The translations under genes and the position numbers were made by a program. The notes beneath the pieces are model-generated. The model made no database searches, was not told where the DNA came from, and was given only the letters and a program-made list of their open reading frames with translations. Shown piece by piece: positions 20,584 to 27,503 of a stretch of DNA of 47,110 nt. The stretch is from a virus. How positions within the stretch are numbered: the stretch's first letter is position 1; every line of letters begins with the position of its first letter. The stretch covers positions 1-47,110 of the IMG/VR virus record IMGVR_UViG_3300009146_000018; one strand, given 5' to 3'.

Positions 20584-20988
20584 TTATTTCTTTTTAAATT
20601 GTTCAAACCATTCTCTAAAACATCCTTTATCCTCACCAATAAACATCATTCCTGCTTCAAAAGCACTTAATAAATCTTCTTCACTATACATTCTTTCTGT
20701 TTGCCAGTTAGCACCTTCAATAAATGCTAATCTTTCGTTTCTATCCCAATCATCAGGATATAATTTTAATGTAGCTTCTTCTAGTGAGTTAAATTCTTTT
20801 ACCCAATCAATACCACTATTTATTGGTTTGTTGTTATTTCTTAATTCATAACCATATTCAATAGCTTTTTCTAATTGTTTATGTTCCATTTCCTTGGCTT
20901 TATTAAATAATACATTATCAGGATTAGTTCCTTCAGGAACTAATTCATATTTAATTATTTGCTCAATTAACCATTCTACTGCTGTCAT
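20584..20988 (-). CDS. Conserved phage hypothetical protein
   Basis: A 134-residue protein with the segments AFIEGANWQTERMYSEEDLL and AFEAGMMFIGEDKGCFREWF, a pattern I know from many uncharacterised Bacteroidetes phage proteins. It is mostly helical and acidic with a basic end FEQFKKK. Its start overlaps the stop of the gene upstream by 4 bases (ATGA type), indicating coupling. No enzymatic motif is visible. Confidence 0.7.
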   Translation of the reverse strand: MTAVEWLIEQIIKYELVPEGTNPDNVLFNKAKEMEHKQLEKAIEYGYELRNNNKPINSGIDWVKEFNSLEEATLKLYPDDWDRNERLAFIEGANWQTERMYSEEDLLSAFEAGMMFIGEDKGCFREWFEQFKKK

Positions 20989-21230
20989 AAATGTTTATCT
21001 AATAGTTTTAATATATTAAGCCAATTATTTTTTGTTTTAAAGTATATTTCCATAGTGGTTGCACCACCTTTTTCATTCATTAAGTATACATCAATACCAT
21101 AAAGGTCTGTATCATCTTTATATGAATAATAGCCTTTAAAATCTATTTGGTTAAAAGTAAACATTACATAACCATCTACATATACTTTTACTCTTCCATT
21201 ATAAATCTTTAAATCATATTTATGTTTCAT
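20985..21230 (-). CDS. Hypothetical protein
   Basis: An 81-residue beta-rich protein (YDLKIYNGRVKVYVDGYVMF, then DLYGIDVYLMNEKGG) ending in a helix (NILKLLDKHL). No family recognised. It is the first gene after the tRNA-like element at 21262-21354 in transcription order and overlaps the next gene by 4 bases. Confidence 0.65.
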   Translation of the reverse strand: MKHKYDLKIYNGRVKVYVDGYVMFTFNQIDFKGYYSYKDDTDLYGIDVYLMNEKGGATTMEIYFKTKNNWLNILKLLDKHL

Positions 21231-21261
21231 AGTTTTTAGTTTTAGTTTAAATTATTAATTG

Positions 21262-21354
21262 CAGTCAGGACAGGATTTGAACCTGTATAGTGGAAGAAAT
21301 TACAGAATCAGTATCTGTGTCATCTACTTGCTCTACCAATTGCGCCACCTGACT
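21262..21354 (-). tRNA. Aberrant tRNA-like gene, anticodon uncertain (possibly CTG)
   Basis: The 7-bp acceptor stem (AGTCAGG with CCTGACT), the D arm (GCGCAATTGGTAGAGC) and the T arm (ACAGG, TTCAAAT, CCTGT) are all good. The part between D and T arms is about 20 bases too long for a class I tRNA. It contains a perfect hairpin ACAGA, TACTGAT, TCTGT with CTG in the anticodon place, resembling tRNA-Gln, but base 33 would be A instead of U. About ten extra bases on each side can partly pair and lengthen the arm. No CCA is encoded. It may be a functional odd tRNA, a decoy or a decaying copy. Confidence 0.55.
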
Positions 21355-21359
21355 ATTTA

Positions 21360-21545
21360 TTATTTTTTAATTATGCTAGCATAAACTCTATCAGTTGAAT
21401 TTCCCATCCTATCATAAGCTTTGCCTTGCTCAATCCATTCTGTCTTTATCCAGTTATCGTCATGATACCAAGTTTCCCAACCGTTTTCTTGAAGAACTTT
21501 TGACTTGTCTTCATAGTTTTCTATTTCATTCTTTTGTTTCATCAT
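21360..21545 (-). CDS. Small hypothetical protein between two tRNA-like genes
   Basis: A 61-residue polar, Trp-rich protein (VLQENGWETWYHDDNWIKTEW) ending RVYASIIKK. It sits between the two tRNA-like elements, with its stop 5 bases from the longer one. Family not recognised. The Trp-rich core suggests a small folded domain, not chance coding. Confidence 0.6.
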   Translation of the reverse strand: MMKQKNEIENYEDKSKVLQENGWETWYHDDNWIKTEWIEQGKAYDRMGNSTDRVYASIIKK

Positions 21546-21567
21546 AATTTTATTTTTTAGTTTTTAG

Positions 21568-21642
21568 TTGTCAGGACAGGACTCGAACCTGCATGGCCTC
21601 TGTAACTATTGTTCCAGCCGTCAACCTTTGCGCCACCTGACT
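21568..21642 (-). tRNA. tRNA-like gene or tRNA pseudogene, anticodon not assignable
   Basis: This 75-base element has a T arm (GCAGG, TTCGAGT, CCTGT) and an acceptor stem AGTCAGG/CCTGACA (6 of 7 pairs). It begins with the same bases as the other tRNA-like gene (AGTCAGGTGGCGCAA). The total length is normal, but the D stem does not close well. The middle folds best as CTG, mismatch, AAC, loop AATA, GTT, mismatch, CAG, which leaves no standard 7-base anticodon loop. I cannot name an isotype. Confidence 0.45.
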
Positions 21643-21649
21643 ATTGTTA

Positions 21650-21832
21650 TTACATAAAGAATATCCAAAGTAAACCTTTAACTTCTCCTACTATAGGAGA
21701 TATAAATATTGCATAAAGTATACTATCTGAAGCTTTTATAGACTGGATAAAGTGATACACTGCTGCAAACTGACTGATTATTAGATATACTAAGGCTACA
21801 TAGTATAAAAATGATTTTGAATTATCTTCCAT
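21650..21832 (-). CDS. Small two-helix membrane protein
   Basis: A 60-residue protein with two hydrophobic segments: about 9-27 (YYVALVYLIISQFAAVYHF) and about 37-59 (SILYAIFISPIVGEV to LLWIFF), separated by IQSIKASD. A short charged N terminus (MEDNSKS) precedes them. Probably an inner-membrane protein; phage proteins of this type include superinfection-exclusion and holin-like factors, but no specific function can be assigned. Its start overlaps the end of the 40-residue ORF upstream. Confidence 0.6.
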   Translation of the reverse strand: MEDNSKSFLYYVALVYLIISQFAAVYHFIQSIKASDSILYAIFISPIVGEVKGLLWIFFM

Positions 21833-21944
21833 AAAAAATTTTGTTATAAAGTTTAATTAATAAATAAAGAATGATTAGTGGTAATGAACACACTATAAGC
21901 ATAATAGCTACTAAGTGTATGATAATTTTGTTTTGTATTTTCAT
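21822..21944 (-). CDS. 40-residue single-pass membrane micro-protein
   Basis: ATG at 21944-21942 and TAA at 21824-21822. The product begins MKIQNKIIIHLVAIMLIVCS, has one long hydrophobic span (about 7-31), and ends KLYNKIFYGR, a basic tail expected to face the cytoplasm. The ATG overlaps the stop of the upstream gene (TAATG), and the end overlaps the start of the next membrane-protein gene by 11 bases. This three-gene overlap chain is the main evidence that it is translated. Confidence 0.55.
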   Translation of the reverse strand: MKIQNKIIIHLVAIMLIVCSLPLIILYLLIKLYNKIFYGR

Positions 21945-22216
21945 TAGCTGCGGGTATTAAGTAGATTAATATACCTATCAAGCTCTACTATTGCACTAGC
22001 ACAACCCATGTTTGTTAAAGCACCATCTATTAACATGTTTCTGATATATGTTATATCATCATCAGTGTATTTTTTTTCAGGTTCTTTTTTCTGTTTTTGA
22101 TTTTCAATATAAGCTTTTCTAATGTTCAGATTCCAGTCAATTACTCCTTCCATATATGCATCAATGCGGGGAGGATATAATTCTAAAGCTATTTTTTCAA
22201 TGTCTATGTTTTCCAT
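21944..22216 (-). CDS. Conserved small phage protein
   Basis: A 90-residue protein opening with IEKIALELYPPRID, a start often seen in small proteins of gut Bacteroidetes phages. A basic middle (NQKQKKEPEKKY) and a helical end (ASAIVELDRYINLLN) follow. No function known to me. It is the first gene after the terminator at 22241-22269, so it probably starts a transcription unit or depends on read-through. Confidence 0.65.
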   Translation of the reverse strand: MENIDIEKIALELYPPRIDAYMEGVIDWNLNIRKAYIENQKQKKEPEKKYTDDDITYIRNMLIDGALTNMGCASAIVELDRYINLLNTRS

Positions 22217-22240
22217 AATAATCAGATTTTTTGCAAAGAT

Positions 22241-22269
22241 AAAAAAAGGGACAGTATTTAAACTATCCC
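22241..22269 (-). terminator. Rho-independent terminator after the DUF932-like gene
   Basis: On the minus strand GGGATAGT, loop TTAAAT, ACTGTCCC (8 pairs, one G-U) is followed by seven T. It lies just past the stop at 22311 and ends the polymerase-containing transcript. Confidence 0.8.
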
Positions 22270-22310
22270 TCTTTTAATTGATAACAACCTTGTCAACCAC
22301 AACAAGATTT

Positions 22311-23444
22311 TTAGAAGAAATCAGGAATATCATTCTTGTTCTCTTCAAAACTTTCTATATTATTTAGAGATAACTCATCATCTAAAGAAAATGGATCTTT
22401 CTCAGTTACTTCATAACTTGGAGTTTCAAAAGTATTACCAGCAGCATCAGTATATGATACCGCTTCAACAACTTCATTTATTATAGGTTCTTCAATAGAA
22501 ATAACTTCAACTTCTTCTACTACATCTTCAAATACAGTAGTTGTAATTTCCTCTTCCTCTTCTTCTACAGTATTAACTTCTTCTATAATAAAGTCATCAG
22601 GTTCAACTTCAGTTACTATAACTCCAGCCTCAACTTCAGCAATTTGATCTAGTAAATTAGTCTGATTAGGAATAGCATATAAAGAATCAACAGCTATTGT
22701 TTCTTCTACAGCTTCAACTACTGTAGGTTTTTGAGAAGAAAGTACAGAAGTAATAAAATAATGTAATATTCTTTGATCTTCCATCCAGGTTTTAGGATGA
22801 GACTCTTGTAAAGAAACAGTTACATAATTATAAAACTGCCATAGACTATCAGTATTAGTAAAACTAAATGTTGGTTTTTTCATTAATTGCTTTACTATAT
22901 TTACTTGTTCAGTAGAAAGAATATCATATTCAGCAAATAAAATACCAAGCATTTGAGCTTGTCTTCTTTTATTCAGAATAATATTCTCCATACTTGCTTT
23001 ATCAAGTACTAACTGATCATAGTACATATTAGCATTTTGTACTTGATTATCTATTGTCTTCTTAGTATCAGTATCAGCAGTTCCCATGTGTTTTCTAATC
23101 CATGTACCAATATCACCGGATGTCATTACTGTTCCAGTTTTATTAATATAGGCTCCAATACCACATCTAAACTTAACTTGTTTGTTATAACTATTTGTCC
23201 ATGCAAACATCATTGATAACTCAGGATCACTATTATAATTTAATTTATAAACTCCTTGAGCAATTTGACCATCTGCATTACATCTATATTCTTCATCTAC
23301 AACTATAAACCCTGCAGCAGCAAGGGCTTGATATGAATAATTAATTACAAACTCATGTGATATAACAGTGTATGTGTCAGCATGAGTAGGCAAAGCAACA
23401 CTTAATAAATGTGCTTTTGTACAATCTTGTGTTTTTCTTGGCAT
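22311..23444 (-). CDS. DUF932-like protein with SSB-type acidic tail
   Basis: A 377-residue protein in two parts. Residues about 1-245 form a globular domain with segments FVINYSYQALAAAGF and CGIGAYINKTGTVMTSGDIG, reminiscent of phage/plasmid DUF932 or DUF3871 proteins; that match is tentative. Residues about 265-377 are very acidic, with a run of Glu at about 296-301, and end NDIPDFF. An acidic tail closing with an aromatic or hydrophobic tip is how SSB proteins recruit replication partners. The gene starts one base after the stop of the DNA polymerase gene, so the two are co-expressed. A DNA-binding or replisome accessory role is inferred, not shown. Confidence 0.6.
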   Translation of the reverse strand: MPRKTQDCTKAHLLSVALPTHADTYTVISHEFVINYSYQALAAAGFIVVDEEYRCNADGQIAQGVYKLNYNSDPELSMMFAWTNSYNKQVKFRCGIGAYINKTGTVMTSGDIGTWIRKHMGTADTDTKKTIDNQVQNANMYYDQLVLDKASMENIILNKRRQAQMLGILFAEYDILSTEQVNIVKQLMKKPTFSFTNTDSLWQFYNYVTVSLQESHPKTWMEDQRILHYFITSVLSSQKPTVVEAVEETIAVDSLYAIPNQTNLLDQIAEVEAGVIVTEVEPDDFIIEEVNTVEEEEEEITTTVFEDVVEEVEVISIEEPIINEVVEAVSYTDAAGNTFETPSYEVTEKDPFSLDDELSLNNIESFEENKNDIPDFF

Positions 23445-23445
23445 C

Positions 23446-25440
23446 TTAAAATAAGGTTAGTTGGTTTTTATTTGGTTCTAAACTTTCTATTTCTTTTCTT
23501 ACATTTTCCAGATAATAACTATAATTAATATTATAATCTTCAAAATCTTTGTTTACATAATTTATAAATGTAGTCTGCATCCATTTGCCAGATTCAACTT
23601 GAATCTCTCTTCCATCAAGTAAATTGGTTTTAACAATCTTGGAACCTGATTTAGAAATATAATACCTAATAGTATGTTGTAATGGTTCTTTCTTATAAGT
23701 ACCTTCATCAACATTATGTTCATAAAACTTCCAATCTCCTTTAATCTTTACACCACCACAATAATCAAATATGTTTGTGTTGTTCTTAAAGAATTCTTCA
23801 GGCTTTATATCATGTACAAAATAATGATAGATAGCTTTAGGAATAATAAGAAAGCTTTTGTTTTTATGTAGGGCCAGATTATTAAATTCAAATCTACCTT
23901 TGGCTTTTACACTTGAATAATAAAATTTACCATCTTTTTCCTGGAACATATCATACAGAGAGCTTTGTAACAAGTCTCTATACTTATCTTCTTTTACCTC
24001 AGATAACTCAGTAGTTGCAATATAATTATTAACATCTCCTAGAACAATCTTATCATATGTACCATGTTCAAGTTCTAACATAGTTAGCTTTTCCCATCTC
24101 TCACATATTTCTAAATACTTATCTACATACTTTCTAGGAATGATAGTTTCTAAACCATCTGTATTTTGCATCAATGGAATACATCCGGGGATTTCTTCAC
24201 ATATCATCTCATACAACATAATTAGACTTAACTGACCATTAATAGTTATCCTCATAGTAAATTCAGGATCATATAGGAAACTATTCTCATCATTACTTAA
24301 ACCATAAGTAGAATTCAGAATAATCTTATATACATAATTCTTAGGATCCTTCTTAGGTATCTTCTTTCTTTCTTCAAAGAACCACTCATACAATTCAGAA
24401 AAGTCTTCTTTAGGTAAATGTGCGGGAGACCATTTATTTCTAATAGCAAGATTAGGATAAAAACTTACAACATCTGAGGACATTATAACATTATCAGCAT
24501 CTGATTTATACACTTTACTACTTCTAGCACCATGCACACCACCAAGACCAAAATCTGTTTTTACTCCTTTATACTGTACAGAATATTTAAATCCTCCTTT
24601 TGTTTCACCTGGAAAGATAACAACATCATTAAATTTATCAAGTAAATTTTGAAATGTGGCTGTAGAAAATTTAATATAAGGTAGAATGATATCCTTAACT
24701 ACAATTTTAGGTCTGTGGGTTCTCATCTGCCTTAACTCATACTTCTTTATACCAGTTTGCTTACTCAAGAAATGCAAGAATAACTCTTTAGATATTCTAG
24801 GCTCAGAAGCACTAAACAAATCTATATTATATTCTTCAGTTAAATTCTTTCTTAATTCTATTTGGCTTTTGCTCAAATACATGATTGCTTTAGTAGAAAG
24901 CACATCATTAATACAATAATCTATAACTTGATCTATTTCTGCTTTAATCTTAATCTCTGTACTATGATGGATAGGCATATCTTTTATGTTTTTCCAATCC
25001 ATACTATACTGAATCCACTTCAAAGAACTTCTCTTAGCTGGATTATCCCAATGATTCAATTTAAATACATCAACCTGTTTTATCTGAAGATCTCTTGGAC
25101 TAAACTCAAGAAATTCATCTTCATTTTGTTTTCTAATAATAGTTTGGGCTTTATCATAAGCAAATCTTGCAATATATTCTCCATCCTGGTGTAATAAATC
25201 ATCTTTACTCCTTAGAAAATACTCAGTGATTTGACTATCAAATCCTAAACCATTAAAACTTACATGCCATTCATTAAGAGATATGTTTCTCTCTAGAAAT
25301 GCTATAAACTCTACAATATCATTTTGTGTTTTATGACAAACAAATATCTTTCTCTCAGCCTCTTCTTTTTTAATACTTTCAAATACTGCTATGAAACAAT
25401 TACCAAGAGTTTCATAATCCATTACCCAATGTGTTTTCAT
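23446..25440 (-). CDS. Family B DNA polymerase with 3'-5' exonuclease
   Basis: 664 residues. Exonuclease motifs: DYE (8-10), NGLGFD (63-68) and YCIND (175-179). Polymerase motifs: the LGGVHGA turn (299-305), motif A DVVSFYP (323-329), motif B KIILNSTYG (372-380), and motif C region QNTDG (425-429), where the usual first Asp of DTD is Asn. It lacks a long N-terminal domain, in keeping with compact phage PolB. The C terminus is QLTLF (660-664), a textbook bacterial sliding-clamp binding motif, suggesting use of the host beta clamp. It is followed immediately by the acidic-tail protein and preceded by a terminator and a short leader. The polymerase assignment is very secure. Confidence 0.95.
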   Translation of the reverse strand: MKTHWVMDYETLGNCFIAVFESIKKEEAERKIFVCHKTQNDIVEFIAFLERNISLNEWHVSFNGLGFDSQITEYFLRSKDDLLHQDGEYIARFAYDKAQTIIRKQNEDEFLEFSPRDLQIKQVDVFKLNHWDNPAKRSSLKWIQYSMDWKNIKDMPIHHSTEIKIKAEIDQVIDYCINDVLSTKAIMYLSKSQIELRKNLTEEYNIDLFSASEPRISKELFLHFLSKQTGIKKYELRQMRTHRPKIVVKDIILPYIKFSTATFQNLLDKFNDVVIFPGETKGGFKYSVQYKGVKTDFGLGGVHGARSSKVYKSDADNVIMSSDVVSFYPNLAIRNKWSPAHLPKEDFSELYEWFFEERKKIPKKDPKNYVYKIILNSTYGLSNDENSFLYDPEFTMRITINGQLSLIMLYEMICEEIPGCIPLMQNTDGLETIIPRKYVDKYLEICERWEKLTMLELEHGTYDKIVLGDVNNYIATTELSEVKEDKYRDLLQSSLYDMFQEKDGKFYYSSVKAKGRFEFNNLALHKNKSFLIIPKAIYHYFVHDIKPEEFFKNNTNIFDYCGGVKIKGDWKFYEHNVDEGTYKKEPLQHTIRYYISKSGSKIVKTNLLDGREIQVESGKWMQTTFINYVNKDFEDYNINYSYYLENVRKEIESLEPNKNQLTLF

Positions 25441-25481
25441 ACTAATTTATTCAGTTAAGCTGTTTCCCCGTATTAGTTAAT

Positions 25482-25510
25482 AAAAAACCCCAGGGTAACT
25501 AAATACCCTG
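25482..25510 (-). terminator. Rho-independent terminator upstream of the polymerase gene
   Basis: Minus-strand stem CAGGGTA, loop TTTAGT, TACCCTG, extended by CC/GG beyond a mismatch, then TTTTTT. It separates the small gene ending at 25523 from the polymerase gene; partial read-through or a promoter in 25441-25481 must drive the polymerase. Confidence 0.82.
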
Positions 25511-25522
25511 AGGTATTTAATC

Positions 25523-25882
25523 TTACATAAATTTACTATAGTCAAAAGTCTCTACATTTGTAGCAAATATGTGCAACAAATCTTTAATAGCAACTTTATC
25601 TTCTATATAAAATTCTTGGAACACTTCAATCTTGTGTCTTTCTTCTCTGAAGGTTCTGCCATTTGGTCTAACATGTTTAACTGCAATAGTATCACCATTG
25701 TCATCTATTTTAGGTAACATGTGCAAACTTTGTTTACTTATCTTAGAAATGATTACAAGAACCTTAGTATCAGGATCCATAATACATTCTACATAAGGAC
25801 AAGATTCTGTTAAAGGAATCAATCTAAAAGTTTGTTTGTCATTCCAAGTTGCTTGAACTAACATCATTGATTTTTCACTCAT
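25523..25882 (-). CDS. Conserved hypothetical protein
   Basis: A 119-residue, beta-rich N-terminal part (MMLVQATWNDKQTFRLIPLT, then KVLVIISKISKQ), a basic loop (NGRTFREERHKIEV) and a helical end. The fold could be a small DNA- or nucleotide-binding domain, but I recognise no family. It lies between the nuclease cluster and the polymerase and has its own terminator directly downstream, suggesting it is abundant or separately regulated. Confidence 0.65.
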   Translation of the reverse strand: MSEKSMMLVQATWNDKQTFRLIPLTESCPYVECIMDPDTKVLVIISKISKQSLHMLPKIDDNGDTIAVKHVRPNGRTFREERHKIEVFQEFYIEDKVAIKDLLHIFATNVETFDYSKFM

Positions 25883-25900
25883 AATAAATTAGGTTTTAGT

Positions 25901-26476
25901 TTATAAATTTAGTTTACTTTTTTCAATATTTTCAAAATCTGCAACAGCCATTGTAAAGTTTTCACTTTCCATATCTGGTTTACTGCAAAGTTCTCCAACA
26001 GATTTTAATATTTCAATATCTACTTGTAATAATTCTGCATATTCTCCAAAATGTTTTTCAGGAAACAAATATGTAGACATATAAGCATAATTACCACTGT
26101 ATTTATCAAAAAAGTTTAATATTTTTTGTTTCAGATTCATATCAATTTTGCTATACTTTCCTTCTAGAAAGTTATACCAATCAGTTCCCATATCAGAAAA
26201 ATTAAATATAAACACACTAGTTTCACTATTTATCTTGATATACTCAGTAAGTCTTGTATGTCTTAAGAGAGTGTTCTTCTCAAAATACAAATACTCATTA
26301 TCCTTTCTAACATTATAAACACAAACTAGTTTCATATCCTCAGGAGCATAGTGGTCTTCCCATGAAACATAAGTTTCTGTTGGGACTACACTAGTTCCTC
26401 GTTTTATTCCAAGGAGCGGATAGATAAATACCTTGGACTTTTGGAAATACTTCCTGTACACTGAATTTAAAGCCAT
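25901..26476 (-). CDS. Conserved hypothetical protein of the replication cluster
   Basis: A 191-residue protein with a beta-rich N-terminal half (SKVFIYPLLGIKRGTSVVPT, LVCVYNVRKDNEYLYF) and a helical C-terminal half (LKQKILNFFDKYSGNYAYMS). Its place directly downstream of the RecE-like nuclease (7-base gap) suggests a role in replication or recombination. No catalytic motif recognised. Confidence 0.65.
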   Translation of the reverse strand: MALNSVYRKYFQKSKVFIYPLLGIKRGTSVVPTETYVSWEDHYAPEDMKLVCVYNVRKDNEYLYFEKNTLLRHTRLTEYIKINSETSVFIFNFSDMGTDWYNFLEGKYSKIDMNLKQKILNFFDKYSGNYAYMSTYLFPEKHFGEYAELLQVDIEILKSVGELCSKPDMESENFTMAVADFENIEKSKLNL

Positions 26477-26483
26477 AACTTTT

Positions 26484-27503
26484 TTATAATTTTACATTAC
26501 CAATAGCTAGTTCATAAGGTAAGTCATATCTTTTATTCTCATAGTGCCATTTTACTTTGGTCACTAGTTCTTTAAAATCAAACTTCCATTTCTCTAGCGT
26601 TTCCACACTAACTTGGAAAGGATAAACTTGGTTGTACTTATCAATTACTATATAAGTAACTTGAAATTTCCACTCATCTTTATCTTCTCTTCCTTTCAGA
26701 TATTTGTCAGTAGCTAGTAAAACATAGATAACTCCTTGGAGCCAATATCTATAATATTCTACAGTTTCTGGAAAATCCTGAATGGATTTGTTTGTTGTTT
26801 TAAGGTCATTTATAAAAATAATTTTTGCTTGAGTATCAATAATGATATTATCAAGAACACCATGGAAACCAAAAGGCAGTTGAGAATGATCTACTTTTAG
26901 AAACATCTCATTGTGTATTTCTAAATGGTCATCAGTAGCAGATTTATCTAGCTGTAGTAAAGCTCTAACATCTTTGTTAGCTCTTAATACTTGAACTTGA
27001 GCTCTACAATTTTCTAGAGTGGGTTGATCTACTACAGTCTTATCTAAGCTAGCTTTTAGGAATTCAAAGTACTCTTTGTTCTCATCAGTAATAATCTTTT
27101 CTAATCTTTGTTGATCAGTTTTGAGAGTCTGGTATAAGTTAGCAGTAAGTAGATGTGTGAGTATATCTTGTGAGTAGTCTTCCAAAGATAAGGAATTATT
27201 TCCTAAACTCATATGGAATTTAAAGATAGAATCAATAATTTTTTTCTGACTATCAGTAGGCAGTTTACCCGGTAAGGATAAAAAGTTATCATCATATTTC
27301 TCTTCCTCAAATAAGAGACAATGCAGAACGCGCCCTGCAACTAGGTGCGCGTCTGTACTATCTTCTCTTTGGTTCAAAACATAATGATTGTAAAACATTA
27401 CAGGAGAATACAATAACTTATTGATTCCACTATAACTAAAGTAAAACTTCTTTTTGTAAAATTGTTCTAACTCTTCATTAGAACCAATCAATGTCTGAAT
27501 CAT
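26484..27503 (-). CDS. RecE/ExoVIII-like PD-(D/E)XK nuclease
   Basis: 339 residues. The start FSYSGINKLLYSPVMFY, then AGRVLHCLLFEE (56-67, with H61), matches the N-terminal region of phage exodeoxyribonuclease VIII-like proteins. The core shows D218 in GVLDNIII, D233 and K235 in INDLKT, and a following QGVIYVLL helix, the PD-(D/E)XK pattern. Such enzymes resect double-stranded ends to give single strands for annealing by partners such as the Sak4-like ATPase encoded at 36713-37432. It overlaps the upstream gene by 26 bases. A GC-rich inverted repeat lies inside it at 27328-27352. Whether it acts as exo- or endonuclease cannot be told here. Confidence 0.82.
   Translation of the reverse strand: MIQTLIGSNEELEQFYKKKFYFSYSGINKLLYSPVMFYNHYVLNQREDSTDAHLVAGRVLHCLLFEEEKYDDNFLSLPGKLPTDSQKKIIDSIFKFHMSLGNNSLSLEDYSQDILTHLLTANLYQTLKTDQQRLEKIITDENKEYFEFLKASLDKTVVDQPTLENCRAQVQVLRANKDVRALLQLDKSATDDHLEIHNEMFLKVDHSQLPFGFHGVLDNIIIDTQAKIIFINDLKTTNKSIQDFPETVEYYRYWLQGVIYVLLATDKYLKGREDKDEWKFQVTYIVIDKYNQVYPFQVSVETLEKWKFDFKELVTKVKWHYENKRYDLPYELAIGNVKL
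27328..27352. repeat. GC-rich inverted repeat inside the nuclease gene
   Basis: ACGCGC and GCGCGT are separated by 13 bases, extended by CAG/CTG outside with one bulged A. CG-rich words are almost absent elsewhere in this AT-rich window, so the island stands out. It encodes part of the segment DAHLVAGRVLHC. Confidence 0.55.
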
